In this document: in pieces, positions 32,094 to 40,660 of the stretch
Layout of the letters: the number at the start of each line of letters is the position of its first letter
Numbering within the stretch: the stretch's first letter is position 1
Assembly (NCBI GenBank): GCA_036266975.1
Contig: DATAWZ010000091.1
Coordinates: 1 to 50,641, forward strand
Origin: DATAWZ01 sp036266975
GTDB taxonomy: Bacteria; Actinomycetota; Thermoleophilia; Solirubrobacterales; Solirubrobacteraceae
Direction of reading: 5' to 3'
DNA length: 50,641 nucleotides
The notes under the pieces: model-generated
What the model saw: only the letters and a program-made list of their open reading frames with translations
Databases searched by the model: none
What the model was told of the DNA's origin: nothing
Made by a program: the position numbers and the translations under genes

Positions 32094-34355
32094 ATGCGCC
32101 GGATCCGGCTCTTTCAGCCCCGACCCGATTCATCCGCGGACCCCCTCCGCGCCCCGTCGGCAACCGCTCGTACCAGCGCGCACAAGCGCCGTTGCGGGAA
32201 CACGCCCGGCAATGCGCGATCATTGGCCCCTGTGGTTCCCGTCGCTCGGCATCGACAAGCGCGGACGCTGCTGGCGCTCGCGGCCGCGATCCTTGCCGTC
32301 GCGGGGCTTGTCAGCCTGCTAACGCAGAGCTCGACCAGCCACGCCGCGACTCCCGCCCACGCCAACAACGGCAGCGCCCCGCCCCCGCCGAGCGCGGTCA
32401 ACCTCGACGGCACCTGGCAGTACCGCGCCGACCCCAGGCAGGATGGCGTCTCGCTCGGCTGGCCCACCGGCGACGGCGCTCGCGGCTGGCAGGCGGCCAC
32501 CGTGCCGGGCGTCTACAACCCGAACCCCCTGCCCCAGTACTTCGGCGGCTCGGTCGGCTGGTACCGCCGCAGCTTCACCACGCCGAGCACCCCCACCGGC
32601 TTCGGCTGGACCCTGAACTTCGGCGAGGTGCGCCGCGTCGCGGAGGTGTGGCTCAACGGCGTCGAGCTGGGGACCCACAGCGACCCGTACATCGCCTTCA
32701 CGCTGCCGGCGCGCAGCCTGGCCCCGCCCGGGCAGAGCAACTCGCTGGTCGTGCGCGTGAACAACATCAAGGGCGTCGAGCCGCGCGAGGGCTGGTGGAA
32801 CTGGGGCGGGATCACCCGCACCGTGCAGCTCATCCCCCAGGGCCCGGTCGTGCTCAAGAACCCTGGCCTGATCCCCCAGCTCCACTGCACCGGCCCGGAC
32901 CGCTGCACGGCCGCGGTGCTGTTCGACGGCTGGATCAGCAACCAGACGAGCCTGCCCGAGAACCCGCTCATCAGCGTGAGGATGAAGGCGCCGCACGGGG
33001 GCGCGGTCACGGTCGCGCTGCACTCGGCGGGCACGATCGCCCCCGGCCAGACCACCCGGCTTGACTTCACCTTCCCGGTCCACGGCACGCCTGATCTCTG
33101 GGGGCCGGGCCACCCCGCGCTGTACGCCTCGACGATCACCACGACGGTCGGCAACACGATCGCCCAGAGCGATCAGATGAACATCGGGCTGCGCACGGTC
33201 AGCGTCAAGAACGGCGTGCTGCTGCTCAACGACCGCCCGATCGAGCTCAAGGGCGCCTCGATCGAGGAGGACTTCCCCGGCGTCGGCCCGGCGCTCACCA
33301 ACGCCGACATGAACACGCTGGTCAGCGAGCTGCAGCAACTGCACGCCGACGTCACCCGCGCCCAGTACCCGCTGAACCCGCTGCTGCTGGACAAGCTCGA
33401 CGCCGCCGGGATCATGGTCTGGAGCCAGGCGCCGATCTACCACCGCGACGAGCTGCTGCAGACCCCCGCGCAGCGGGCGGTGGCCCTCTCCACGCTGACC
33501 GGCACGATCCTCTCCGACCGCGACCACCCCAGCGTGATCACCCACTCGGTCGCCAACGAGCTGACCCCGCTGCCCGACAGCACCCCGGGCACGCGTGACT
33601 ACCTGGACGCCGCGGTCAACGTCGTGCACGGCCTGGACACCAGCGTCCCGGTCTCGCTGGACCTGCTCAGCTACCCCGGCTACCCCTTCCAGCGCACCTA
33701 CCTGCAGTTCCCGCTGCTGGGGATCAACAACTACTTCGGCTGGTACGCCGGCCGCCGCGGCATCCACTCGACCGCGAGCATCAATGGCCTGGCGCCGTTC
33801 CTGCGCACGATGCACGCGCGCTATCCCGCCCAGGCGCTGGTGATGACCGAGTACGGCTCGGAGGCGACGATCCCCGGCCCGGTCAGCGTGCTGCACAGCT
33901 TCGCCTTCCAGCAGCGCTACATCGAGCAGACGATGGGCATCGTCGATCACCTGTCGTTCATGAACGGCTCGATCTACTGGACCCTGCGCGAGTTCGCGGT
34001 CAAGCCACACTGGGTCGGCGGGCCCGGCGGCCCGGGCGTGATCGGCAACTCGATCCACCACAAGGGCCTGATCACCTACGACGGCGTCAAGAAGCCCGCG
34101 TTCGGGACCCTCGCCGCGCTCTACGCGGCGATGCCCGTCTACCGCTCCGGGCCCGCCGGCAGCCCCTCCTCGCCGGGAATGCCGGTGCTCGTCGGCCTGG
34201 CTCTGAGCATCCTGCTGCTCGGCCTGCTCGCCCTGATCGGCGTACAGGTGTGGGCCTTCGCGGGCATTCAAGCCGCCGGAGCGCGCCGCTCCTGGCCCGG
34301 CCGAGTGGTGCGCTGGCGCCAACAGGATCCGGCCGGCGAGCGGCTGTCGGCGTGA
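32094..34355 (+). CDS. Membrane-anchored GH2-family glycosidase
   Basis: The 753-aa protein has an N-terminal signal/anchor helix (about residues 56-78), the GH2 jelly-roll sugar-binding domain (VNLDGTWQYRADP; GSVGWYRRSF; VWLNGVELG), an Ig-like domain, a TIM barrel and a C-terminal membrane helix. Both catalytic acids are visible: acid/base E489 in SVANELT and nucleophile E586 in MTEYGSE. It therefore should cleave beta-galactosides, glucuronides or similar sugars at the cell surface; the exact sugar is unknown. Two anchors in one GH2 enzyme is unusual. The start is uncertain: ATG 32094, TTG 32223 and GTG 32232 are in frame, and the first ~40 residues look unconserved. A TATTCT -10-like element lies at 32027-32032. 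Confidence 0.88.
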   Translation: MRRIRLFQPRPDSSADPLRAPSATARTSAHKRRCGNTPGNARSLAPVVPVARHRQARTLLALAAAILAVAGLVSLLTQSSTSHAATPAHANNGSAPPPPSAVNLDGTWQYRADPRQDGVSLGWPTGDGARGWQAATVPGVYNPNPLPQYFGGSVGWYRRSFTTPSTPTGFGWTLNFGEVRRVAEVWLNGVELGTHSDPYIAFTLPARSLAPPGQSNSLVVRVNNIKGVEPREGWWNWGGITRTVQLIPQGPVVLKNPGLIPQLHCTGPDRCTAAVLFDGWISNQTSLPENPLISVRMKAPHGGAVTVALHSAGTIAPGQTTRLDFTFPVHGTPDLWGPGHPALYASTITTTVGNTIAQSDQMNIGLRTVSVKNGVLLLNDRPIELKGASIEEDFPGVGPALTNADMNTLVSELQQLHADVTRAQYPLNPLLLDKLDAAGIMVWSQAPIYHRDELLQTPAQRAVALSTLTGTILSDRDHPSVITHSVANELTPLPDSTPGTRDYLDAAVNVVHGLDTSVPVSLDLLSYPGYPFQRTYLQFPLLGINNYFGWYAGRRGIHSTASINGLAPFLRTMHARYPAQALVMTEYGSEATIPGPVSVLHSFAFQQRYIEQTMGIVDHLSFMNGSIYWTLREFAVKPHWVGGPGGPGVIGNSIHHKGLITYDGVKKPAFGTLAALYAAMPVYRSGPAGSPSSPGMPVLVGLALSILLLGLLALIGVQVWAFAGIQAAGARRSWPGRVVRWRQQDPAGERLSA

Positions 34356-34432
34356 GAACGACCCGGCCACGGAAGGAATCGACACGCGAGGCGTCCCCGC
34401 GTGCAGCATCCCCACCCACCGATTGGAGGGCC

Positions 34433-34918
34433 ATGAACCACCGAATGCTGATCCGCGGAGCCGTGCCCCTGACGGCGCTGGCCCTGCTCGTCGCCGGCTG
34501 CGGCAGCTCGTCGAGCAACAGCACGACCGCGAGCACGCCCGCGACCACCACGACCGCCGCGACCACCACCGCGGCGACGACCACCCCGGCCGCGACGACC
34601 ACCCCGGCGGCCCCGGCCAAGAGCAGCGCGGCGACGACGCTGACGATCGCCGCCGACCCGAGCGGCCAGCTCGCCTACACCAAGACCACGCTGTCCGCCG
34701 CCGCGGGCAAGGTGACGATCGCCTTCACCAACGCCTCGCCGCTGGCCCACAACTTCACGCTGGCCAACAGCGCGGGCTCGGTCCTGGGCGCCACGCCGAC
34801 CTTCATGGGCGGGACCAAGGACCTGACGGTCACGCTCAAGGCCGGCACCTACACCTACTACTGCAGCGTGCCGGGCCACCGCGCCGCCGGCATGCAGGGC
34901 ACGCTGACCGTCAGTTAG
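34433..34918 (+). CDS. Cupredoxin-domain lipoprotein
   Basis: The 161-aa protein has a lipoprotein signal with lipobox LLVAGC, a ~35-residue Ser/Thr/Ala/Pro-rich linker, then a ~95-residue cupredoxin fold. Type-1 copper ligands are visible: His in LAHNFTL, then Cys, His and Met in YYCSVPGHRAAGM. It is thus likely a blue-copper electron carrier or copper-binding protein tethered outside the membrane. A GGAGGG ribosome site sits 2 nt before the ATG. The Thr/Ala linker resembles stalks that are glycosylated in actinobacteria. Its stop overlaps the convergent Ig-like repeat gene by 8 nt. Confidence 0.9.
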   Translation: MNHRMLIRGAVPLTALALLVAGCGSSSSNSTTASTPATTTTAATTTAATTTPAATTTPAAPAKSSAATTLTIAADPSGQLAYTKTTLSAAAGKVTIAFTNASPLAHNFTLANSAGSVLGATPTFMGGTKDLTVTLKAGTYTYYCSVPGHRAAGMQGTLTVS

Positions 34919-36140
34919 CGCCGCTCGGCGACACCGACACCACGACGGGGTTCGAGACGCCCTGTTCCTCGCTCACGCCGCCGGGCACCAGCACCTGGAA
35001 GGTGCGCTGCCCGGCGCCCGCGAGTATGTGTACCAGCGAAAACGTGCCGCTCGCGCCGATCTCCCCGCGCTCGACGGTGTGGTAGGTCCCGTCGTCGCTG
35101 AGGACCTGCAGGTCGACCTCCTGGCCGCCGAGCGGCGGCGCGACCGAGCCGTTGAAGGTCAGGCTCTCGCCGACGGTGCCCGTGTTGGCCGAGCTGGTGA
35201 GGATGACCCTCGGCGCCACGCCGACCTCGACCGGCGCGCTGCGCACCCCGGCGGTCTGCACGACGTAGGCGGTGTTGGCCGTCGGGTCCACGCTGAACGA
35301 GAACGATCCGTCGGCGGCGACCGTCGAGCTGGCCAGCGCGCTGTAGCCGCCGGGCGATCCCTGCGGGTTGGCGAGCAGCTTGACCGCCGTCCCCGCCGGC
35401 ACGGTGGTGGTCGTGCCGCTGAGGGCCAGCGGCTGGCCGGCCTGCACGCTGTCGGTCGAGGCCAGCAGCGAGAGCTGCGCGTCGGGGACCGGCTGCACGA
35501 CGAGCGCGACCGGGTTTGAGATCGAGCTCGCCAGCGTGTGCGAGGCGTGCAGCAGCGCCCGCAGGTTCAGCGTGCCCGGCGTGGCGAACTGCTCGCTCAG
35601 CGACCAGCTGCCGCCGCTGACCGTCGCCCGGCCGATCGTGCGCCAGCCGTGGGTCGCGTTCTGATCGGCCTGCTGCAGCTCGACCTGCTGACCGGAGACG
35701 GTCGGGCTCACGGTGCCGCTCACGGTCAGCGGCGCGCCGACCTGGACGTCGAGCGCCGGCAGCTGCAGCGTCATCGACGCCTGCACTGGTTCGTCCAGTG
35801 TGTGGCTGCGGGCCCGGCCGGCGACCGCCCAGAAGCTGGTGGAGGCCTCGACCGTCCCGTCGGCCTCGGCGAGCTGGTAGTCGCCGCTTGCGTCGGTCCG
35901 CGTGCGCCCGAGCACGCTCGCCGCGCCGCCGTCGGGCTGGCGCCAGACCACGACCGTGCGGTGCGCGGAGCGCCCGCCGCTCAGATGCCCGGAGATGTTC
36001 AGCGCGTCGCCGGCGACGAGCGGGTCGGGATCGACGGCGATGCTCAGCGAGCCGCGTCCGTGCGCGTCCGCGAGCGCGGGCGGCAGCGCGAAGGCGCCCC
36101 CGAGGATGCAAATTGAGATGAAGCCGATCCGGCGGGACAT
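34911..36140 (-). CDS. Secreted protein with about four Ig-like repeats
   Basis: The 409-aa protein has a signal peptide (MSRRIGFISICILGGAFALP, cleavage near ALADA), then four bacterial Ig-like/PKD-type units of about 90 residues. Each contains a V.G..L..SG motif (VAGDALNISG, VGAPLTVSG, VQAGQPLALSG, VGESLTFNG) and a closing G.Y/F strand (ASGDYQLAE, GSWSLSEQF, DGSFSFSVD, SGTFSLVHI). No anchor motif is seen at the C terminus. It is probably a secreted or wall-associated adhesion or spacer protein. Start chosen at 36140 for the signal peptide; the frame stays open upstream without coding character. Confidence 0.86.
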   Translation of the reverse strand: MSRRIGFISICILGGAFALPPALADAHGRGSLSIAVDPDPLVAGDALNISGHLSGGRSAHRTVVVWRQPDGGAASVLGRTRTDASGDYQLAEADGTVEASTSFWAVAGRARSHTLDEPVQASMTLQLPALDVQVGAPLTVSGTVSPTVSGQQVELQQADQNATHGWRTIGRATVSGGSWSLSEQFATPGTLNLRALLHASHTLASSISNPVALVVQPVPDAQLSLLASTDSVQAGQPLALSGTTTTVPAGTAVKLLANPQGSPGGYSALASSTVAADGSFSFSVDPTANTAYVVQTAGVRSAPVEVGVAPRVILTSSANTGTVGESLTFNGSVAPPLGGQEVDLQVLSDDGTYHTVERGEIGASGTFSLVHILAGAGQRTFQVLVPGGVSEEQGVSNPVVVSVSPSGAN

Positions 36141-36242
36141 CGGTCTGTGGATAGAACCCGCGAGAAGGGCGAGTGGAGCGGTACTTGAGGGCGGCCAGGT
36201 GGGGCGTCCCCGGCCGCCACCGGGCGTCGCATAATGGCAACG

Positions 36243-36929
36243 ATGAACGCCCGTGTGAAGGTCGCCGCGGCGCTTGCCGCCCTGGTGGGCGCTGGCGCGC
36301 TGAGCGCGTGCGACACCCACCAGCCGCCGCCGCTGGGCAACGCGCCGGTCCAGGCGGCCAAGCAGTTCCCCTACTTCCGCCTGTACTGGGCTGGGCGGAA
36401 GTTTCAGCGCATCCCGGTGACCCAGGCCGACGGCCTTCAGACCTATGACCCCTCCGAGGGCAGCGGCGTGTACTACGGGCACTGCGAGAGCGGCAAGGGG
36501 GTGTTCGGGACCGGCGCGTGCACGCTGCCGCTGGAGATCCAAACCTCGGCCTACAGCGAGCACTCAAACCGCCAGCTCGGCCCGCAGTGGAACGTGGTGC
36601 TGCGCGGCGTCCCGGCGGCGATGTTCGACGACGGGGACTCGATCGAGCTCTACACGGGCACGGTGGCGATCGACGTCTACGCCGACTCAGCGCGCCGCGC
36701 GCTGAGCGCGGTGCGGGCGCTCGCGCCGCTGAACGCGCCGGCCAGCGGCCCGGCCGACGGGTTCCTGCCGGCGCCGCGCATCCAGCCCGACCTGTACGGT
36801 CCGGGTGCCCATCTGGCGCTCAACGTGGCGATCGCGCGCGGCGCACTGCCGCCGCCGAAGCCGACGACGCCGAGCGAGCCGCCGCTCTCGCTGCATGGCC
36901 TGGCCGACCTCAGCGGAAGCCCGATTTGA
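36243..36929 (+). CDS. Putative lipoprotein of unknown function
   Basis: The 228-aa protein has a lipoprotein-type signal with ALSAC as lipobox and a mature domain with two or more Cys (HCESGKG...GACTLPLEIQ). No family recognised. I chose the ATG at 36243 because CATAAT at 36230-36235 is a good -10 box and would place the transcript start at the ATG, i.e. a leaderless mRNA; an in-frame ATG at 36234 overlaps the -10. It diverges from the Ig-like gene and precedes a two-component system by 64 nt on the same strand, so it may be a signal-input or target protein of that system. Confidence 0.82.
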   Translation: MNARVKVAAALAALVGAGALSACDTHQPPPLGNAPVQAAKQFPYFRLYWAGRKFQRIPVTQADGLQTYDPSEGSGVYYGHCESGKGVFGTGACTLPLEIQTSAYSEHSNRQLGPQWNVVLRGVPAAMFDDGDSIELYTGTVAIDVYADSARRALSAVRALAPLNAPASGPADGFLPAPRIQPDLYGPGAHLALNVAIARGALPPPKPTTPSEPPLSLHGLADLSGSPI

Positions 36930-36993
36930 GCCCTGCGGCGTCTTCACCAATCATTATCAAGGCGTAGGAGCCCGCTAACCCTGGTACGGCCAT

Positions 36994-37689
36994 ATGACTG
37001 AGATGTCCCCGGACCGCCCACACATCCTGGTCGTCGACGACGAGCCCGCCGTCCGACAGGCCCTCTCGCGTGCGCTGGCGCTCGAGCGCTACGACGTGAG
37101 CCTGGCCTCCGACGGTCGCGAGGCGCTCGCCCGGCTGGGCAGCGACCCGTTCGAGGTGGTGGTCCTGGATGTCTCGATGCCGGTGATGGATGGCCTTGAG
37201 CTCTGCCGGCGGCTGCGCGACGGCGGCGATCAGACGCCGGTGCTGATGCTCACCGCGCGCGATGAGATCGACGACCGCGTCGCCGGCCTTGACGCCGGCG
37301 CCGACGACTACCTGGTCAAGCCGTTCGCGCTGCGCGAGCTGATGGCGCGCGTGCGGGCGCTGATCCGCCGCGCTGGGGACCGCGACGGCGAGGAGGTCCT
37401 GAGCTTCTCGGACCTGCGCCTGCTGCCCGGCGCGCACGAGGCCTTCCGCGGCGAGCGCGAGCTGCGCCTGACGCGCACCGAGTTCCTGCTGCTGGACCTG
37501 TTCATGCGTCACCCGCGCCAGGTCCTGACCCGCTCGACGATCTTTGAGCACGTGTGGGGCTACGACTTCGGCTCGACGTCCAACTCGCTCGGGGTCTACA
37601 TGGGCTACCTGCGCCGCAAGACCGAGGCCGACGGCGAGGCCCGGCTGCTGCACACGGTCCGCGGCGTGGGGTACGTGCTGCGCACGTGA
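36994..37689 (+). CDS. OmpR-family response regulator (MprA-like)
   Basis: The 231-aa protein has a receiver domain (ILVVDDEPAVRQAL; phospho-acceptor in VVVLDVSMPVMDG; LMLTARDE; DDYLVKPFAL) and a winged-helix DNA-binding domain (RLTRTEFLLLDLFM through VYMGYLRRKTE and VRGVGYVLR). It closely follows the MprA/TcrA pattern of actinobacteria. It starts at the ATG at 36994 and is followed after 4 nt by its kinase gene. Unlike the kinase-first order of the other two-component pair in this window, here the regulator comes first. Confidence 0.95.
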   Translation: MTEMSPDRPHILVVDDEPAVRQALSRALALERYDVSLASDGREALARLGSDPFEVVVLDVSMPVMDGLELCRRLRDGGDQTPVLMLTARDEIDDRVAGLDAGADDYLVKPFALRELMARVRALIRRAGDRDGEEVLSFSDLRLLPGAHEAFRGERELRLTRTEFLLLDLFMRHPRQVLTRSTIFEHVWGYDFGSTSNSLGVYMGYLRRKTEADGEARLLHTVRGVGYVLRT

Positions 37690-37693
37690 GTAG

Positions 37694-39223
37694 ATGAGCC
37701 TGCGGCGCCGGATCACGCTCATCTCCGCGACGGCCGTGACCGTGGCCGTCGTGTTGGCCTCGCTGCTCAGCTATCTGCTCGTCTCGCACCGCCTGACCAG
37801 CGAGCTGGACTCCAGCCTGCGCAGCCAGGCGCGCCTGCCGCGGGGGGCGCAGGGCGCCTTTGCCGTGCCCGGCAACGGCCCCACGGCGAGCTCGAACATC
37901 GAGCGCTTCCTGGAGAGCCACCACCTGCACCTGGTGACCGCGAGCGGCAAGCCGGCGACCGACGCGCAGATCAGCTCCTCGCTCAACAGCCGGCCGCAGC
38001 CGCCCGAGCTCGGCTCCGGCGCGCGGGCCGGCCAGGTCACGCCCTACCGACAGCTCGTCCAGAGCAGCGGTTCGATCATCCACGCGGCGGGCTCGACGCT
38101 TCGCCTGCCGGTGACCCCCACGGTCCTCGCGCTGGCCAAGGCGGGCGCTCATGGGGTCGTCTTCTTCGACGCGCGGGTCGACGGCGTGCACCTGCGCGTG
38201 CTGGCCGAGAGCGGGCCCAGCGGCTACGCCCTGGAGGTCGCCCGGCCGCTGACCGACAACGACGACACGCTCTCGAACCTGCGCCTGATCCTGCTCGGCA
38301 TCGTCGTGGGCAGCATCGCGCTGGCCGTGCTGCTCGGGCGGCTGATCGCCGGCGCGGCGGTCTCGCCGGTCAAGCGGCTCACCCAGACCGCCGAGCTCGT
38401 CGCCCACACCACCGACCTCTCGCAGCGGATCGAGGTATCCGCGGGCAGCGAGGACGAGCTCGGCCGGCTCGCGCACAGCTTCAACGCGATGCTCGACGCG
38501 CTGGAGCGCTCGATGCGCAAGCTCGACGACTCCGCCCAGGCCCAGCGCCAGCTCGTCGCCGACGCCTCGCACGAGCTGCGCACTCCGGTGACCAGCCTAC
38601 GCGCGAACGTGGAGATCGTGCAGGCGGTGCCCGACATGGATCCCGACGAGCGCTCGCGGATCCTCGCCGACGCGGTCAGCCAGGCCGAGGAGCTCACGCT
38701 GCTGATGAACGACCTGATCGAGCTCGCGCGCGGCGATGAGCCGGCGACCGAGCACGAGGAGGTGCGCTTCGACGAGCTCGTGGGCGCCGTGGTCGAGCGC
38801 CACCAGCGCCACGCCCCGAGCATGCGCTTCGACGCCGAGCTCGAGCCGTGCCTGGTCGACGGGGTCCCGCCGCGCCTGGATCGCGCGGTGAGCAACCTGA
38901 TCGACAACGCGGTGAAGTGGAGCCCACCGGAGGGACCGGTGGAGATCCACCTCAGCGGCGGCGAGCTGACCGTTCGCGACCACGGCCCGGGGATTTCCCG
39001 CGACGACCTGCCGCACGTCTTCGACCGCTTCTACCGCAGCGCCGACGCGCGCGGGCGTCCCGGGTCCGGCCTGGGCCTGGCCATCGTGCGTCAGGCCGCC
39101 GTCTCGCACCAGGGTTCGGTGCGCGCGGAAGCGGCGGACGGCGGTGGCACGCTGATGCGCCTGCGCCTTCCGTCACTGCGGCCGACAGTGTCGATGGCCG
39201 AGGCCCGGCCAGCCCGGACCTGA
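37694..39223 (+). CDS. Sensor histidine kinase (MprB-like)
   Basis: The 509-aa kinase has TM1 at about residues 10-32, an extracytoplasmic sensor domain of about 160 residues, TM2 near 195-220, a HAMP domain, a DHp helix with H-box LVADASHELRTPVTSLR, and an ATPase domain with the N-box LIDNAVKW, DHGPGIS and GSGLGLAIV. The large outside domain suggests sensing of an envelope signal. It pairs with the regulator upstream. Confidence 0.95.
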   Translation: MSLRRRITLISATAVTVAVVLASLLSYLLVSHRLTSELDSSLRSQARLPRGAQGAFAVPGNGPTASSNIERFLESHHLHLVTASGKPATDAQISSSLNSRPQPPELGSGARAGQVTPYRQLVQSSGSIIHAAGSTLRLPVTPTVLALAKAGAHGVVFFDARVDGVHLRVLAESGPSGYALEVARPLTDNDDTLSNLRLILLGIVVGSIALAVLLGRLIAGAAVSPVKRLTQTAELVAHTTDLSQRIEVSAGSEDELGRLAHSFNAMLDALERSMRKLDDSAQAQRQLVADASHELRTPVTSLRANVEIVQAVPDMDPDERSRILADAVSQAEELTLLMNDLIELARGDEPATEHEEVRFDELVGAVVERHQRHAPSMRFDAELEPCLVDGVPPRLDRAVSNLIDNAVKWSPPEGPVEIHLSGGELTVRDHGPGISRDDLPHVFDRFYRSADARGRPGSGLGLAIVRQAAVSHQGSVRAEAADGGGTLMRLRLPSLRPTVSMAEARPART

Positions 39224-39230
39224 GCTGGGC

Positions 39231-39677
39231 TCAGCCCTTGGTGATCGCCGAGCCGCTCGGCGAGACGACGTACCACTCGGCGCCGAAGCTATCGACGTGC
39301 TGGCCGGTGACCTGCCCGGCCTTGGTGTCGGTGATGTAGTAGTAGAGGGGGTGACCCTTGTAGGTGATCACGTGGGTCTTGGTGACGCCCAGCAGCTTGG
39401 AGTTGACGCCCTTGCCGGCCTTGGGGGTGCCGGTGAGGGGCGGCCACACCTTCGCGCAGGCGCCGGTGCAGGTGACCGTGCTGGTCTTGTCCTTGGCGAA
39501 CAGGTAGAGGGCGTGCCCGTTCGGGCCGACCAGGAACGTGCCCAGGCTCGTGTGGCGCGTGCTGATGACGGTGCTCGAGCTCTTGGCGACGGCGGTCGAG
39601 GCGGTACCGGCGACCACCGCGGCGCCCGCGCCGACGGCGGCGAGGGGCAGGACGAGGGGAATGAGGCGCTTGTTCAT
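39231..39677 (-). CDS. Secreted COG4315-type repeat protein
   Basis: The 148-aa protein has a signal peptide (about residues 1-31, ending TAVAK) and two repeats of the COG4315 type: LGTFLVGPNGHALYLFAKD and VITYKGHPLYYYITD. These occur with a CTGACAKVWPPL segment holding a Cys pair, as in secreted proteins with Yx(F/W/Y)xxD motifs. Function unknown; such proteins are common in actinobacterial envelopes. A perfect ribosome site, GGAGGT, lies 6 nt before the ATG. It converges with the MprB-like kinase gene, 7 nt apart. Confidence 0.9.
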   Translation of the reverse strand: MNKRLIPLVLPLAAVGAGAAVVAGTASTAVAKSSSTVISTRHTSLGTFLVGPNGHALYLFAKDKTSTVTCTGACAKVWPPLTGTPKAGKGVNSKLLGVTKTHVITYKGHPLYYYITDTKAGQVTGQHVDSFGAEWYVVSPSGSAITKG

Positions 39678-39751
39678 CGGGGGACCTCCAGGGCTGGGGT
39701 TGATGACCTTCTCGACTACGAGGACTCCGCATCGCCCGGATGCTTCCCGGC

Positions 39752-40501
39752 TCAGATGATCACGTCGACCGACCCGCCGTCGACCGACCAGGCCGCGCCG
39801 GCGACGTTGTCCGCGCGCTCGGAGCACAGCAGCACGACCATCGAGGCGATCTGCTCTGGCTCCCCCACGCGACCGATGGGGATCGCGCCGGCGACCTGCT
39901 CGAGCGCCGCTTCCGGCGTGATCCCCTGCGCGTCGGCCGCCTGGTCGGCCAGCCCGCCGGGGCCGGTCCACAGCCCGGTGGCCACGACGCCCGGGGTGAC
40001 CGCGTTGATGCGCACGCCGCGGCCGGCGAACGCGCGCGAGAGCGAGAGCTCGGCCGCCTTGGTCACCGAGTAGGCCATGTTGCGCCGGCTCGGGCGCTTG
40101 CCCGAGGAGGAGGACACGTTGACCACCCTTCCCCAGCCACGGTCGGCCATCGGCGGCACGAGCGCGCGCATCAGGCGCATCGGCGCCATCACGTTCAGCT
40201 CCCACTGCGCCTGCCAGTCGGCGTCGGTGAGCTGCGCCCACGGCCGGGCGTTGGTCGTGCCGGCGTTGTTGACGAGCACGTCGATCTGCGGCGCGGCGGC
40301 CAGCACCCGCTCGGGCGTGGCGGGATCGTTGATGTCGGCCTCCAGGAACTCGTGGCTGCCACTCAGCGGCGTCTGCGGCTCGTTGCGGGCCACGAGGAGC
40401 ACGTGCGCGCCCTCGGCAAGCAGCAGCCGGGTCGTCGCGAGCCCGATCCCCTTCGTCGCGCCGGTCACGACACAGGTTTTGCCGGTCAGGCCAAGGTCCA
40501 T
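39752..40501 (-). CDS. SDR-family oxidoreductase
   Basis: The 249-aa classical SDR has the nucleotide-binding loop TGATKGIG (residues 13-20), NNAG near residue 87, catalytic Ser in NVSSSSG, and YxxxK as YSVTK. It ends in the family-typical NVAGAAWSVDGGS. The N-terminal charged pattern suggests NADP or NAD use, undecided. I chose the ATG at 40501; a longer frame to 40621 would run through the two hairpin repeats. The gene diverges from the DUF559 gene, and the hairpins lie between them. Confidence 0.93.
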   Translation of the reverse strand: MDLGLTGKTCVVTGATKGIGLATTRLLLAEGAHVLLVARNEPQTPLSGSHEFLEADINDPATPERVLAAAPQIDVLVNNAGTTNARPWAQLTDADWQAQWELNVMAPMRLMRALVPPMADRGWGRVVNVSSSSGKRPSRRNMAYSVTKAAELSLSRAFAGRGVRINAVTPGVVATGLWTGPGGLADQAADAQGITPEAALEQVAGAIPIGRVGEPEQIASMVVLLCSERADNVAGAAWSVDGGSVDVII

Positions 40502-40518
40502 GCGCCCGCCACCTTGAC

Positions 40519-40561
40519 GTGTGTTGCTCGGGAACCCCCTGAGGCGCCCAGAGCAACACAC
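40519..40561. repeat. 43-nt hairpin repeat, copy A
   Basis: GTGTGTTGCTC (40519-40529) pairs perfectly with GAGCAACACAC (40551-40561) around a 21-nt loop that begins GGGA and holds GAGGCGCCC. It lies between the SDR and DUF559 genes, 17 nt before the SDR start codon on its upstream side. The near-identical copy B lies 19 nt away. May be an operator or a member of a dispersed repeat family. Confidence 0.85.
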
Positions 40562-40580
40562 CCGACTCAGCGCGGCCCCC

Positions 40581-40623
40581 GTGTGTTGCTCGGGACAACC
40601 TGGAGGCGCCCGCAGCAACACAC
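40581..40623. repeat. 43-nt hairpin repeat, copy B
   Basis: GTGTGTTGCT (40581-40590) pairs with AGCAACACAC (40614-40623); the loop again starts CGGGA and contains GAGGCGCCC. Same length and orientation as copy A, shifted by 62 nt. It ends 37 nt before the ATG of the AbiEi-like/DUF559 gene. Confidence 0.85.
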
Positions 40624-40660
40624 CTCACTGGCATCCCAAGCGCGCGGCACTCTTCACCTC

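Noticed and set aside
32319..34415. 698-codon open frame on the minus strand
   Set aside because: Antisense to the GH2 glycosidase with both catalytic motifs; no recognisable domain.
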